A stretch of DNA of 64,000 nucleotides from an uncultured Ligilactobacillus sp. (GTDB lineage: Bacteria > Bacillota > Bacilli > Lactobacillales > Lactobacillaceae): positions 1 to 64,000 of the forward strand of contig CAKPZY010000001.1 in the NCBI GenBank assembly GCA_934215475.1, written 5' to 3'. Below, piece by piece: positions 1 to 7,075 of the stretch. The notes below the pieces were generated by a model. It was not told the DNA's origin and did not search any database. It saw nothing but the letters and a program-made list of their open reading frames with translations. The translations under genes were made by a program, and so were the position numbers. The stretch's first letter is position 1; every line of letters starts with the position of its first letter.

Positions 1-73
1 GTTCGGTAGCTCAGCTGGATAGAGCATCCGCCTTCTAAGCGGATTGTCGAGAGTTCGAATCTCTCCCGAATCA
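1..73 (+). tRNA. tRNA-Arg (anticodon TCT), missing its first base
   Basis: The cloverleaf is readable. The D-stem begins GCTC at 9-12, the anticodon loop CTTCTAA carries TCT, and the T-arm GAGAG/CTCTC at 49-65 encloses TTCGAAT. The 3' acceptor strand CCGAATC at 66-72 is followed by discriminator A at 73. Positions 8-9 of the tRNA (TA) fall at window bases 7-8, so base 1 of the tRNA lies just outside the window. CCA is not encoded. Reads AGA codons. Confidence 0.95.
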
Positions 74-100
74 TAATTCGTAAACGTAAATATCAGTCGA

Positions 101-133
101 AGCGTTGCAAATTCAGGATTTGCAACGCTTTGT
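101..133 (+). terminator. Rho-independent terminator after tRNA-Arg
   Basis: A 12-bp perfect inverted repeat (AGCGTTGCAAAT at 101-112 and its complement at 118-129) around a 5-base loop is followed by a T-rich stretch. It lies 28 bases past the tRNA and probably ends its transcript. Confidence 0.85.
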
Positions 134-188
134 ATTTAAGGTAAACACAACTACAATTTATCGGTAATATGGAAATTTACAAAAGTTA

Positions 189-314
189 CTACTTTTTTGT
201 GATATTTTTCCGTTCAAATTTACGTGCTCCAAAGAAAGCCCCACATGTCAGCAGGCCAATTAAAAAAGAACTGCCCAATAAAACATTCTCTATTTCTTTT
301 TTCCTCTGAGCCAT
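189..314 (-). CDS. Possible 41-residue single-pass membrane peptide
   Basis: This short frame starts ATG at 314 and stops TAG at 189-191. It encodes a charged N-terminus (MAQRKKEIEN), a hydrophobic stretch of about 20 residues (roughly 11-30), then a basic tail (ARKFERKNITKK). That is the layout of a small membrane protein, or of the tail of a sortase-anchored protein without its LPXTG motif. No good Shine-Dalgarno sequence precedes the ATG, so it may be untranslated or a remnant. It lies downstream of the unknown cluster on the same strand. Apart from it and the tRNA terminator I see nothing in the 74-409 gap. Confidence 0.3.
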   Translation of the reverse strand: MAQRKKEIENVLLGSSFLIGLLTCGAFFGARKFERKNITKK

Positions 315-409
315 CAGAACCAGATTCTTTCGTTAATTTTGAAGTGAGAGATCAACAAACTTGCTGAGTCTAAGCAAAAGTTAAACAGACTAGAATCCCC
401 CGCATAAAA

Positions 410-874
410 TTAATTAGAGTATAATTCAAAAAAACAGTGCTCAATTTCCTGTGGTGTAAACCCCATATCAACGATTCCTAACTTTAATAATAAATGCCAG
501 GCATGAACAATATCATCAACTTGATGCTTAAAGTAAGCATTTTGTATTTCTTGGCACAAAACTAAATACAAAGTATTAAGAGATTTACTGCGCCATTTAT
601 GGGCAATATTTGTTAGCTTTTGGTGATCCAGTAACAGGCGGTCGATCATGTTTTGCCCGCTGCCGACCAATAAAAACCGACATAAAACTTGAGCATACCT
701 CTTTAACAAGATGGGGCGCTGACCTTGTTGGTAACAAACAATGAGTGTACTCAATGACAAACTCAGATCTGCATATAATGCGGCTTTCCTTTCAGACTCT
801 GAAAAATTAGGGATCTCTAAATACGAGGGTAACATGCTATTACGAGCCCGTTGACTCATCTCATTGATCTTCAT
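410..874 (-). CDS. Unknown protein, 154 aa (last gene of cluster)
   Basis: I do not recognise a family. The protein is soluble-looking and probably mostly helical, with leucine-rich stretches and no signal peptide or clear membrane segment. ATG at 874 is preceded by GAGGAAGA on the minus strand, a fair ribosome binding site. It starts 14 bases after the stop of the 331-residue gene, so it is almost certainly cotranscribed with the two genes upstream. Base composition looks like its neighbours, so nothing marks it as recently acquired. The function is open, and its conservation with the next two genes is the first thing to test. Confidence 0.8.
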   Translation of the reverse strand: MKINEMSQRARNSMLPSYLEIPNFSESERKAALYADLSLSLSTLIVCYQQGQRPILLKRYAQVLCRFLLVGSGQNMIDRLLLDHQKLTNIAHKWRSKSLNTLYLVLCQEIQNAYFKHQVDDIVHAWHLLLKLGIVDMGFTPQEIEHCFFELYSN

Positions 875-888
875 TATTTATTTCTTCC

Positions 889-1884
889 TCAATTAAAATA
901 CCGTGGGTCAACTTTGATCTCCAAAATATTTAAATTATCTAAGTACCACTTGCGAATAAAGTCATATTGAAATAAAAGATCAAACCAAGACAACTGCTCA
1001 TTCTTGTCTTTGACATTAATGACCCATTTTGCCTCTTTCGCACCAGTTTCGCGAGACTCATCGCTAAATGTAACCACCAAATCGGGCTGCAATTTCAAAA
1101 TAGCTTCATTCTGGGGCCCTGATAGTAGCATATAACCTGACTGTGATGCCAGCACAAAGAGCTTGTCCAGCGCTTCTGTTGGCAAATCAGACTTTACAAT
1201 TGGATAATAAGCCGTGTTAGACTGATCTAAGATATTAAAGTCTACGTCAAAACCAAAGTCTTCTTTAAAGAAACTTCCGATCTTGATCAAAAGTAAAACA
1301 AATTTTTTGACTGTCGCATAAGTAAACTTCTCGTGATAGTTCACAACTAGTAAAGAGGTAACAGCCTCTGAATTAATACGCAAAATATGTTTTTTGAAAT
1401 TCAGGTAAATCAGTCGTGAGCCAGTTTGTTTTTCAACGTAGTACGCGCCACTTTCATGTTGCGGATCAATTTCAAAAACAAAATATCCTTCTGTATTGAT
1501 TCCAGGAAATTCATGATAAAGTTCCTGGTTACGATCACTAGACTGCAAAATTAGTTGATTGCTATCATGCTGCTGCAAAAACCTGCTCAAGAAAATTAAA
1601 TAAAAATCCGCCTCACTGTATTGTTGAGGAAAAATTAAAAAAGCAGAGTTTAATTGATAAGAAACCAACCGTGAAACTGCGGACAACAATTCATGGGAGT
1701 CCGTCGTAGTAATCAACGTATCCAAAAGTTTAGTGAAATCTACTCCATTTTTCAGGCTTTCCTTCAAATGATCATTATAATTACGTAACCGAGCTGAAGT
1801 GCTAAGGGTGGAGTGTTCTTTAACCGGGGTACCTGTCCCATCTGGATGAAAGACGACTGTCAACTGGTCCTTTTCATTACTCAT
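889..1884 (-). CDS. Unknown protein, 331 aa (middle gene of cluster)
   Basis: No family recognised. There is no signal peptide or transmembrane helix. The sequence alternates hydrophobic and charged residues like a globular alpha/beta protein, and ends in an aromatic-rich segment (FDLLFQYDFIRKWYLDNLN, about 301-319). ATG at 1884 overlaps the end of the upstream 296-residue gene by 8 bases, and AGGTGA sits six bases upstream, so translation is probably coupled. Tight packing on both sides suggests one functional unit with its neighbours. It could be a partner or client of the coiled-coil protein, but that is inference only. Confidence 0.85.
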   Translation of the reverse strand: MSNEKDQLTVVFHPDGTGTPVKEHSTLSTSARLRNYNDHLKESLKNGVDFTKLLDTLITTTDSHELLSAVSRLVSYQLNSAFLIFPQQYSEADFYLIFLSRFLQQHDSNQLILQSSDRNQELYHEFPGINTEGYFVFEIDPQHESGAYYVEKQTGSRLIYLNFKKHILRINSEAVTSLLVVNYHEKFTYATVKKFVLLLIKIGSFFKEDFGFDVDFNILDQSNTAYYPIVKSDLPTEALDKLFVLASQSGYMLLSGPQNEAILKLQPDLVVTFSDESRETGAKEAKWVINVKDKNEQLSWFDLLFQYDFIRKWYLDNLNILEIKVDPRYFN

Positions 1885-2767
1885 TTACGTTCACCTGCCC
1901 TCTAGTTGTAATCAGGTGGGTGATATAATCACGATATAAAACACTGTTTTGTTCCTCAAATTTTTCAAAACTCCCAAATTTTGCAACAATGCTTTGCTTT
2001 TCGTAACTCAACAATGTATCTTCCTTTGATAATTCGAGGATCCTGTTTTCATTTTTGCGGATCTCCTGGTATGAATTGTTGGCTTTTTCATCGATCTCTG
2101 TCAATTTTGTTAATCGCCCAATCAAACGTTGCTTTTCCTCTTTTTGACGATTGGCTTCCCATGGCATGACCTTTTCCGCAGACAAATCTTTAATACGAGC
2201 TCGCAACTCATGTTTTTGTTGATCCCTTTGCTCCTGTGAATCTATCAACTCTTGTAATTGATCATTTTGAACCGATATTTGATCTATGCGATCGCTGTTG
2301 AGCCGCTTTTTCTCCGCTTCTAATTCAAAGGTCCGCGCTAATTTATGATACTCGTCCTCATCAAAATCAAATTCCACATTTAAGACATTTAGAGTTCCAA
2401 AAAATCTGCGTCCCCACCAATTACCGAAGAAAAATTGATAGCGCCCTTCACCAGTCTCTTCAAAATAGAAAAAAGGATATTTTTCCCGCAAAAAAGAAAT
2501 CAGCTTTTCACTAAGAAAGGCACTGATCTTATCATGTAGATCTTCAACTAATGCTTCATTCCCAGTATCTGCGGAAGTGTGACGCGCTTGTTGCACTTCA
2601 CTGGCATACTTTTCTGAATTCACTAGTTGATAAACCAGCCGATCATCTTGTTTTTCTAACGCACGATGGAGTGTGTCAAGATAATGGCTTTTATTTACTA
2701 CAGCTTGGATAACTTCAGCCGTCGCCTTACCATGATCCGATAAAACAAATTCATTTGTATTCGCCAT
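1877..2767 (-). CDS. Unknown coiled-coil protein, 296 aa (first gene of trio)
   Basis: Residues about 140-255 are rich in E, K, Q, R and L with heptad-like spacing, typical of a long coiled coil. Before this lies a striking aromatic patch at about 97-124 (YPFFYFEETGEGRYQFFFG continuing into NWWGRRFF). There is no Walker motif, so any SbcC-style name would rest only on coiled-coil similarity. ATG at 2767 is preceded by GGGGAG with good spacing. An AGCGAC/GTCGCT hairpin lies just upstream of that site. The gene overlaps the next by 8 bases. A structural or tethering role is possible but unproven. Confidence 0.85.
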   Translation of the reverse strand: MANTNEFVLSDHGKATAEVIQAVVNKSHYLDTLHRALEKQDDRLVYQLVNSEKYASEVQQARHTSADTGNEALVEDLHDKISAFLSEKLISFLREKYPFFYFEETGEGRYQFFFGNWWGRRFFGTLNVLNVEFDFDEDEYHKLARTFELEAEKKRLNSDRIDQISVQNDQLQELIDSQEQRDQQKHELRARIKDLSAEKVMPWEANRQKEEKQRLIGRLTKLTEIDEKANNSYQEIRKNENRILELSKEDTLLSYEKQSIVAKFGSFEKFEEQNSVLYRDYITHLITTRGQVNVNE

Positions 2768-2785
2768 GTCGATCTCCCCTAAATC

Positions 2786-2800
2786 AGCGACTATGTCGCT
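2786..2800 (-). promoter_or_regulatory. Small hairpin just upstream of the coiled-coil gene's ribosome binding site
   Basis: AGCGAC, a three-base loop and GTCGCT form a perfect 6-bp stem in the 5' leader of the 296-residue gene, a few bases before GGGGAG. It has no T-tract, so it is not a terminator. It could be an mRNA stability or translation element, or a protein-binding palindrome. Confidence 0.4.
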
Positions 2801-2847
2801 TGTCTATTGTTTTTATTGTGACAAAAAAAAAGCAAATACGCAAATAT

Positions 2848-3858
2848 TTAACCAAAGTTTTTAGTTTCTTCATTAAGAGAGATCGTACTTGCTAACTTTT
2901 GACGCAAATCAGCGATCAAAGGGCCGAGCTCATTTAGCTCCTGTGTATTCCTGGAATGCCTGATCGACTGTGCTTTTTCAAAGTCATTTTCTGTTGCAGA
3001 TAACGGTCCTGAAACTATTCTGACCTTTAAACCAACATTCTTGGCTCTTTCCAGTAAAAGCAACAGAAAAGCACATTTTTCGTGCCCGGATATAGTCATA
3101 GGAATCTTTAATATCAGTTGAGATCTTAATAAAACAAAACCGTTCAAATCTGTATTATAAATCTTATGAAAGACATCAGCATAATATGCTGTCGCATCGA
3201 AATGTTTTAATTTGGCGGCATGTTTTTTTCTTTCTTTCATTAAATGATAATATGAAAAACTTCTGCCATCGCTCAAAAATAATAACTTATGCTTACCTAG
3301 GCTTATTCCCAACCATGGATCATTTGAACTTTCAGGCTCTTCAAACGGCCAACTACTGTAAACACGAGCCCGATAAGTTACACCGCGGCGGTATATAAAT
3401 AGTAGCGTAACTTTATTGAAACAGTGTTTCCAAGGCTGCGCAATAGGAATAGTTCCTAAACTTGGCAAAAGAAGCATATTGTTAAGTAGTAAGGCCTCCC
3501 CCGCTTTTTTTTCATAAAGGCAGCAAACTCCAGCTTTTTCAATAAATTCTTGCGAAAAACCAGCACTTTTCTTGTGGCATGCTTTGGAATTTAGAATGCA
3601 TATCTTCCCAAACTGCGACAAAGTCCCAACCACTGTGTTTAATGCGATCCTGCTAAAGTGCTGGTGTCCACGATTTTGAAATCTTTTTAAAACGATCCTG
3701 TTATTTTGTGAGATTACTGTCATAGTATCTGTTGGCAAAGTAATTTTTTTAATTTCACGAACAACATTTTGACTCAATATTAAGCATTTTTCGATTTGTT
3801 CGATCTGTTCCCCCCTTGGATAGATCTCAATATCACAATATTCTTTAGCCGCCTCCAT
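2848..3858 (-). CDS. Unknown protein, 336 aa
   Basis: No family recognised. It has scattered cysteines (including a CC pair near residue 112), several basic stretches and no membrane helix. ATG at 3858 is preceded by GAGGAGGGAAC on the minus strand, a strong ribosome binding site. It is followed after 80 bases by the trio that starts at 2767, with no convincing terminator between them, so cotranscription is plausible but less certain than within the trio. A resemblance to the competence factor ComK was considered but the expected motifs are absent. Confidence 0.8.
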   Translation of the reverse strand: MEAAKEYCDIEIYPRGEQIEQIEKCLILSQNVVREIKKITLPTDTMTVISQNNRIVLKRFQNRGHQHFSRIALNTVVGTLSQFGKICILNSKACHKKSAGFSQEFIEKAGVCCLYEKKAGEALLLNNMLLLPSLGTIPIAQPWKHCFNKVTLLFIYRRGVTYRARVYSSWPFEEPESSNDPWLGISLGKHKLLFLSDGRSFSYYHLMKERKKHAAKLKHFDATAYYADVFHKIYNTDLNGFVLLRSQLILKIPMTISGHEKCAFLLLLLERAKNVGLKVRIVSGPLSATENDFEKAQSIRHSRNTQELNELGPLIADLRQKLASTISLNEETKNFG

Positions 3859-4044
3859 TATGTTCCCTCCTCGTATTTATAAGGACACTCCAACAGGCAT
3901 TATTAACCACTTTTTAGGACTAAAAGGATCAGTCAAAGATTTTCGGCAAATGACTACAATTTAAGCAAAGTGCCCGGTTACTAACTCTTCCAATTAATAA
4001 ATACGCAATCCAAGCTTTTTCTCACCACGCTTTTTAAATTTACA

Positions 4045-4070
4045 CAAAAAAGCCGCCATAAGCGACTTTT
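4045..4070 (-). terminator. Terminator of mvaS
   Basis: On the minus strand an 8-bp stem (AAAGTCGC/GCGGCTTT, one G-T pair) with a 5-base loop is followed by a T-run, starting about 40 bases after the mvaS stop. Confidence 0.75.
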
Positions 4071-4108
4071 ATTATTAATATTGAAGGTCATTTTAGTAAG
4101 TGATCATT

Positions 4109-5275
4109 CTACTTTTGATGGACATATTGACGTTTTCCTTCTTTAGTCCCAACAAAAACAAATGAAGAGTGATCGTTATTAGCATCCAGGGAAAACTCAC
4201 GCTGTCCAACACAAAATGAGCGATAGATTTTTTCATATTCACGCACACTTATTTTTTCCCGTTTTCTCAGAGCCCCTAAAACATCGGAAGTGAAAACTGG
4301 ATCTTTGAAATTAGGTTGTAGTATTCCAGAAAAGAACTCGCCTTGTGCGCCTGAACCGTAGCTAAATAAGCCTATCCTTTGCCCGGCAGCCAAATCAGAA
4401 CTATTGTGCAAAAGAGATAACAGACTTAAGTATAGTGAACCCGTGTATAGATTACCAACATTTCTATTGTATTCTCGTGAGGATTCAAATTGATTTTTCA
4501 AATGTTCTGCAACTTCTGGTGAAACGTCATTTAGAGCAATTCTCAAGGCCTTTAAACCCATTTTGGTATAAGGCAAATGAAATACTAATGCATTAAAATC
4601 TGTGACCGACAAACCGGTTTTTTTCAGGTGATCTAAAAAAACAGTTTTAAAGAATTTTAAATACAGCTCCCCTGAATATTTTCCTTGTACCAGAGCTTCA
4701 GACATTCCCAGCGGTCGCCAAAAATCCATTGCATTTTCGGCCAAATAGGAACTGTCGGGTTCAAAGGCTAAGATAGCGGGCTCATTGCTTAAGAGTAATG
4801 CAACCGCTCCTCCGCCTTGCGTTGGTTCTCCCGAAGTCTTTAGCCCATAACGAGCAATGTCTGCTCCTAAAACAAGTACCTTTTTGCCCGGGTTCAAGGC
4901 TAGATACCCTTTAGCCATCGCAATGCCTGCTGTCGCACCATAACACGCTTGTTTAATTTCAAAGGCCCTGATATTTTTAGGTAATTCCAATAAATCAGCG
5001 ACATACATCGCAGCCGCTTTAGAGTTGTCGATCCCGGATTCTGTCCCAAAAATAACCAAACCCACAGCTTGCTTATCGGCAGGTGTCAAAACCTGTTCCG
5101 CCGCATTGCAAGCAAGAGTAACCACATCTTGTGTCGGTGGTATCACCGCCATTTCACTCTGCCCTAATCCAATTAAGTATTTGCCAGGCTCTTCATGTCT
5201 GGCAATAGCCAACTCAGCCATATCAACATATAAGTTTGACGTGGAGAAGCCAATTTTATCAATACCGATCTTCAT
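4109..5275 (-). CDS. mvaS: Hydroxymethylglutaryl-CoA synthase
   Basis: Condenses acetyl-CoA with acetoacetyl-CoA to give HMG-CoA, the second step of the mevalonate route to isoprenoids (undecaprenyl carrier, quinones). At 388 residues it has the normal bacterial length, and the catalytic triad is in place: Glu79 (FGTES), nucleophile Cys111 (KQACYGATAG) and His233 (VFHLPYT), matching the numbering known for the Staphylococcus and Enterococcus enzymes. ATG at 5275 is preceded by AGAGG. It is monocistronic, with its own promoter and terminator, and divergent from acyP. No other mevalonate gene is in this window. Confidence 0.97.
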   Translation of the reverse strand: MKIGIDKIGFSTSNLYVDMAELAIARHEEPGKYLIGLGQSEMAVIPPTQDVVTLACNAAEQVLTPADKQAVGLVIFGTESGIDNSKAAAMYVADLLELPKNIRAFEIKQACYGATAGIAMAKGYLALNPGKKVLVLGADIARYGLKTSGEPTQGGGAVALLLSNEPAILAFEPDSSYLAENAMDFWRPLGMSEALVQGKYSGELYLKFFKTVFLDHLKKTGLSVTDFNALVFHLPYTKMGLKALRIALNDVSPEVAEHLKNQFESSREYNRNVGNLYTGSLYLSLLSLLHNSSDLAAGQRIGLFSYGSGAQGEFFSGILQPNFKDPVFTSDVLGALRKREKISVREYEKIYRSFCVGQREFSLDANNDHSSFVFVGTKEGKRQYVHQK

Positions 5276-5314
5276 TGCTTTTTACCTCTGTTTCTTAGAC
5301 TGTGCTTCAATAAT

Positions 5315-5344
5315 TATACCGTACTTGTTCAGTACTTGGCAAAA
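5315..5344 (-). promoter_or_regulatory. mvaS promoter with a palindrome in the spacer
   Basis: On the minus strand TTGCCA (5344-5339) and TATAAT (5320-5315) are separated by 18 bases. The spacer contains a perfect inverted repeat GTACT-N5-AGTAC (5323-5337), the position where a repressor would block RNA polymerase. The regulator is unknown. Confidence 0.65.
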
Positions 5345-5436
5345 GTTGGCAGCCTATTTATCTAAGAATGCTTATTTAAAGTTGTTAAGAAAGTCCAGTT
5401 AAATCAATTATTATGGAGAAATTGGTGCTCTTCAAT

Positions 5437-5477
5437 TTGTATCAATTTATACAATCGCCATTGTTCATGTAGTATAA
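5437..5477 (+). promoter_or_regulatory. acyP promoter with a palindrome over the -35 region
   Basis: TATAAT at 5472-5477 is a consensus -10 box, with a weak TATACA at 5448-5453 about 18 bases upstream. A perfect 6-bp inverted repeat TTGTAT-N6-ATACAA (5437-5454) covers the -35 area. The -10 box includes the first A of an in-frame ATG at 5477, so that ATG cannot be the translation start. Confidence 0.6.
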
Positions 5478-5509
5478 TGACTGTGTATAAATTGGGAGGT
5501 GCCGTGCTA

Positions 5510-5782
5510 GTGAAAGCCATTAAAATGACAATCTCCGGTTTAGTTCAAGGAGTAGGTTTTAGATATACTGCTAAAATGCTTGCTGATCGGTTACAAGTCA
5601 AGGGGATCATCAGAAATTTAATGAACGGTGATGTTTATATTGAGGCACAAGGTGAGGAAGAAAATCTCAAAAGATTTGTCGCAGAAATAAAAGATTCACC
5701 CTCTCCTGCAGCTCGGGTCTCAAATGTGAAGATCAGCGAAATTAATTTGGGCGATTACCAAGATTTTTCAGTAGTTTTTTAA
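5510..5782 (+). CDS. acyP: Acylphosphatase
   Basis: Small enzyme hydrolysing carboxyl-phosphate bonds such as acetyl phosphate or 1,3-bisphosphoglycerate. The family signature is clear: GLVQGVGFRY with the phosphate-binding loop and catalytic Arg, and the catalytic Asn in RNLMNGDVYIEAQGE. The start chosen is GTG at 5510 (giving MKAIKMTISG, as in the family), placed after GGGAGG at 5494-5499. GTG at 5504 is the alternative but sits only four bases from that site. The product is 90 residues, the usual length. It has its own promoter and a terminator at 5790. Confidence 0.93.
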   Translation: MKAIKMTISGLVQGVGFRYTAKMLADRLQVKGIIRNLMNGDVYIEAQGEEENLKRFVAEIKDSPSPAARVSNVKISEINLGDYQDFSVVF

Positions 5783-5789
5783 ATCTTTG

Positions 5790-5819
5790 CCACCACTATA
5801 AATCAGTGGTGGGTTTTTT
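5790..5819 (+). terminator. Terminator of acyP
   Basis: CCACCACT (5790-5797), a 7-base loop, AGTGGTGG (5805-5812), then six T's. It begins 7 bases after the acyP stop. Confidence 0.9.
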
Positions 5820-6044
5820 ACCTGGTTAGAAACTTCAAAAAATCATCTGGAGTATAAGCTTTTCTAATAAATTTATGTCCATAGGATTCCTTTGGCTGAT
5901 TCACTCTTGACAAAAAAACAGATACATATGAAATTAACTAAAAGAATATCCTTAATACTAATTTAACTTTATGCTTTATAGCAAGCTGCCTCACTTTATG
6001 ATATGATATTGTTTGTGTATTTTAGATTAAGAAAGGATCTCAAA

Positions 6045-6992
6045 ATGAAAAGTAAAAAAATAACCAAGCTTCTACCGCTTTTCATGATATTGGCCATTTT
6101 CCTAAGTGGTTGTGTAAGAAGGACAAAATCTGGTAAACCTTTTGGTTGGGTCTATCATAATCTTGCCTTACCAACCCAACATTTACTGTTGTGGTTATCT
6201 CAACAACTTGGAAACAACTTAGGCTGGGCTATTATCTTAATTACTTTTATAGTAAGACTTGTATTAATGCCGGTGATGCTCAGTCAAATGAGGAAATCGA
6301 CCATTCAACAAGAAAAAATGGCTTCTGTTCAACCTTATGTAAAAGATATTCAAAAACGGTCCAAAGCTGCCGGCTCAAAGGAAGAACAGATGCAGATCAA
6401 CCAGGAAATGATGGAATTATATAGGGAAAACAACATTTCTATGACCGGAGGCATCGGTTGTTTGCCTTTGCTGATCCAAATGCCCGTTTTTGCTGCGTTG
6501 TACGCGGCGATTCAATATTCTCCTGAACTATCGAGTTCCTATTTTTATGGTATCAATCTAGGCCAGCGCAGTTTTGCTTTAACTATCTTGACGTTTGTGA
6601 TTTACGTCGCTCAAGGCTATATGTCGATGATTGGCCTAAGCCCCGAACAAAAAAAGCAGATGCAAGCGATGCTGCTAATCGCACCTATAATGACAGCCGG
6701 TATCACCTATGTATCACCAGCAGGATTAGGATTATATTTCTTCGTGGGTGGGATCTTTGCCTGTTTGCAAAGTTTAATGATCGTTTATATGCGACCGAGG
6801 ATCAAAAAACAGATTGCTGCGGATTTAAAAAAGCATCCTATCAAGGCACCTGTTAAAACATCCGTATCAGTGAATAAAGTTAATTCACCTCGAAGGGAAG
6901 CAACTGGGCAAGAAACTATGCATAATAGAAACAGGCAGCGTAATGCTGGAAAACAACAACACCATCAAAACAACGATCGCAATCAAGACTGA
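6045..6992 (+). CDS. yidC: Membrane protein insertase YidC/OxaA, lipoprotein form
   Basis: Inserts and folds membrane proteins, alone or with SecYEG. Start ATG at 6045 follows GAAAGGAT; an upstream in-frame ATG at 6003 lies in a probable promoter and lacks a site. The 315-residue product starts with a lipoprotein signal whose lipobox LSGC places the lipidated Cys at residue 23. It then shows about five membrane helices with the conserved GGIGCLPLLIQMPVF region, and a basic C-terminal tail (MRPRIKKQIAADLKKHP onward) that in Gram-positive YidC2 proteins binds ribosomes. The gene is monocistronic. In many firmicutes a yidC lies beside rnpA; this copy is elsewhere, so a second paralogue is likely. 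Confidence 0.95.
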   Translation: MKSKKITKLLPLFMILAIFLSGCVRRTKSGKPFGWVYHNLALPTQHLLLWLSQQLGNNLGWAIILITFIVRLVLMPVMLSQMRKSTIQQEKMASVQPYVKDIQKRSKAAGSKEEQMQINQEMMELYRENNISMTGGIGCLPLLIQMPVFAALYAAIQYSPELSSSYFYGINLGQRSFALTILTFVIYVAQGYMSMIGLSPEQKKQMQAMLLIAPIMTAGITYVSPAGLGLYFFVGGIFACLQSLMIVYMRPRIKKQIAADLKKHPIKAPVKTSVSVNKVNSPRREATGQETMHNRNRQRNAGKQQHHQNNDRNQD

Positions 6993-6995
6993 TAT

Positions 6996-7050
6996 AATAA
7001 CACACCCCATAATTGTTAGTTTGCATAATAACATTATGGGGTGTGTTATT
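6996..7050. terminator. Bidirectional terminator between yidC and arlS
   Basis: A perfect 18-bp inverted repeat (6996-7013 and 7033-7050) with a 19-base loop starts 3 bases after the yidC stop. It separates the convergent yidC and kinase genes, and the stem ends are A/T rich on both strands. Confidence 0.85.
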
Positions 7051-7075
7051 TACTATTTTCTTTGTTCTACATCCA

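Noticed and set aside
1..73. tRNA-Arg as an attachment site of an integrated element
   Set aside because: I found no repeat of the tRNA 3' end and no integrase in the first 4 kb.
1877..2767. SbcC-type exonuclease subunit
   Set aside because: Only coiled-coil character is shared. There are no Walker motifs and the protein is far too short.
2848..3858. ComK-like competence regulator
   Set aside because: The conserved ComK sequence pattern and length (about 190 residues) are not matched.
5818..5913. A 31-codon minus-strand frame with protein-like composition (NQPKESYGHKFIRKAYTPDD region)
   Set aside because: No ribosome binding site, a non-ATG start, and its end lies in the acyP terminator. 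It may be a gene relic but nothing else supports it.
6003..6044. Upstream in-frame ATG of yidC
   Set aside because: It lies in A/T-rich promoter-like sequence without a ribosome binding site. The start at 6045 gives a proper lipoprotein signal.
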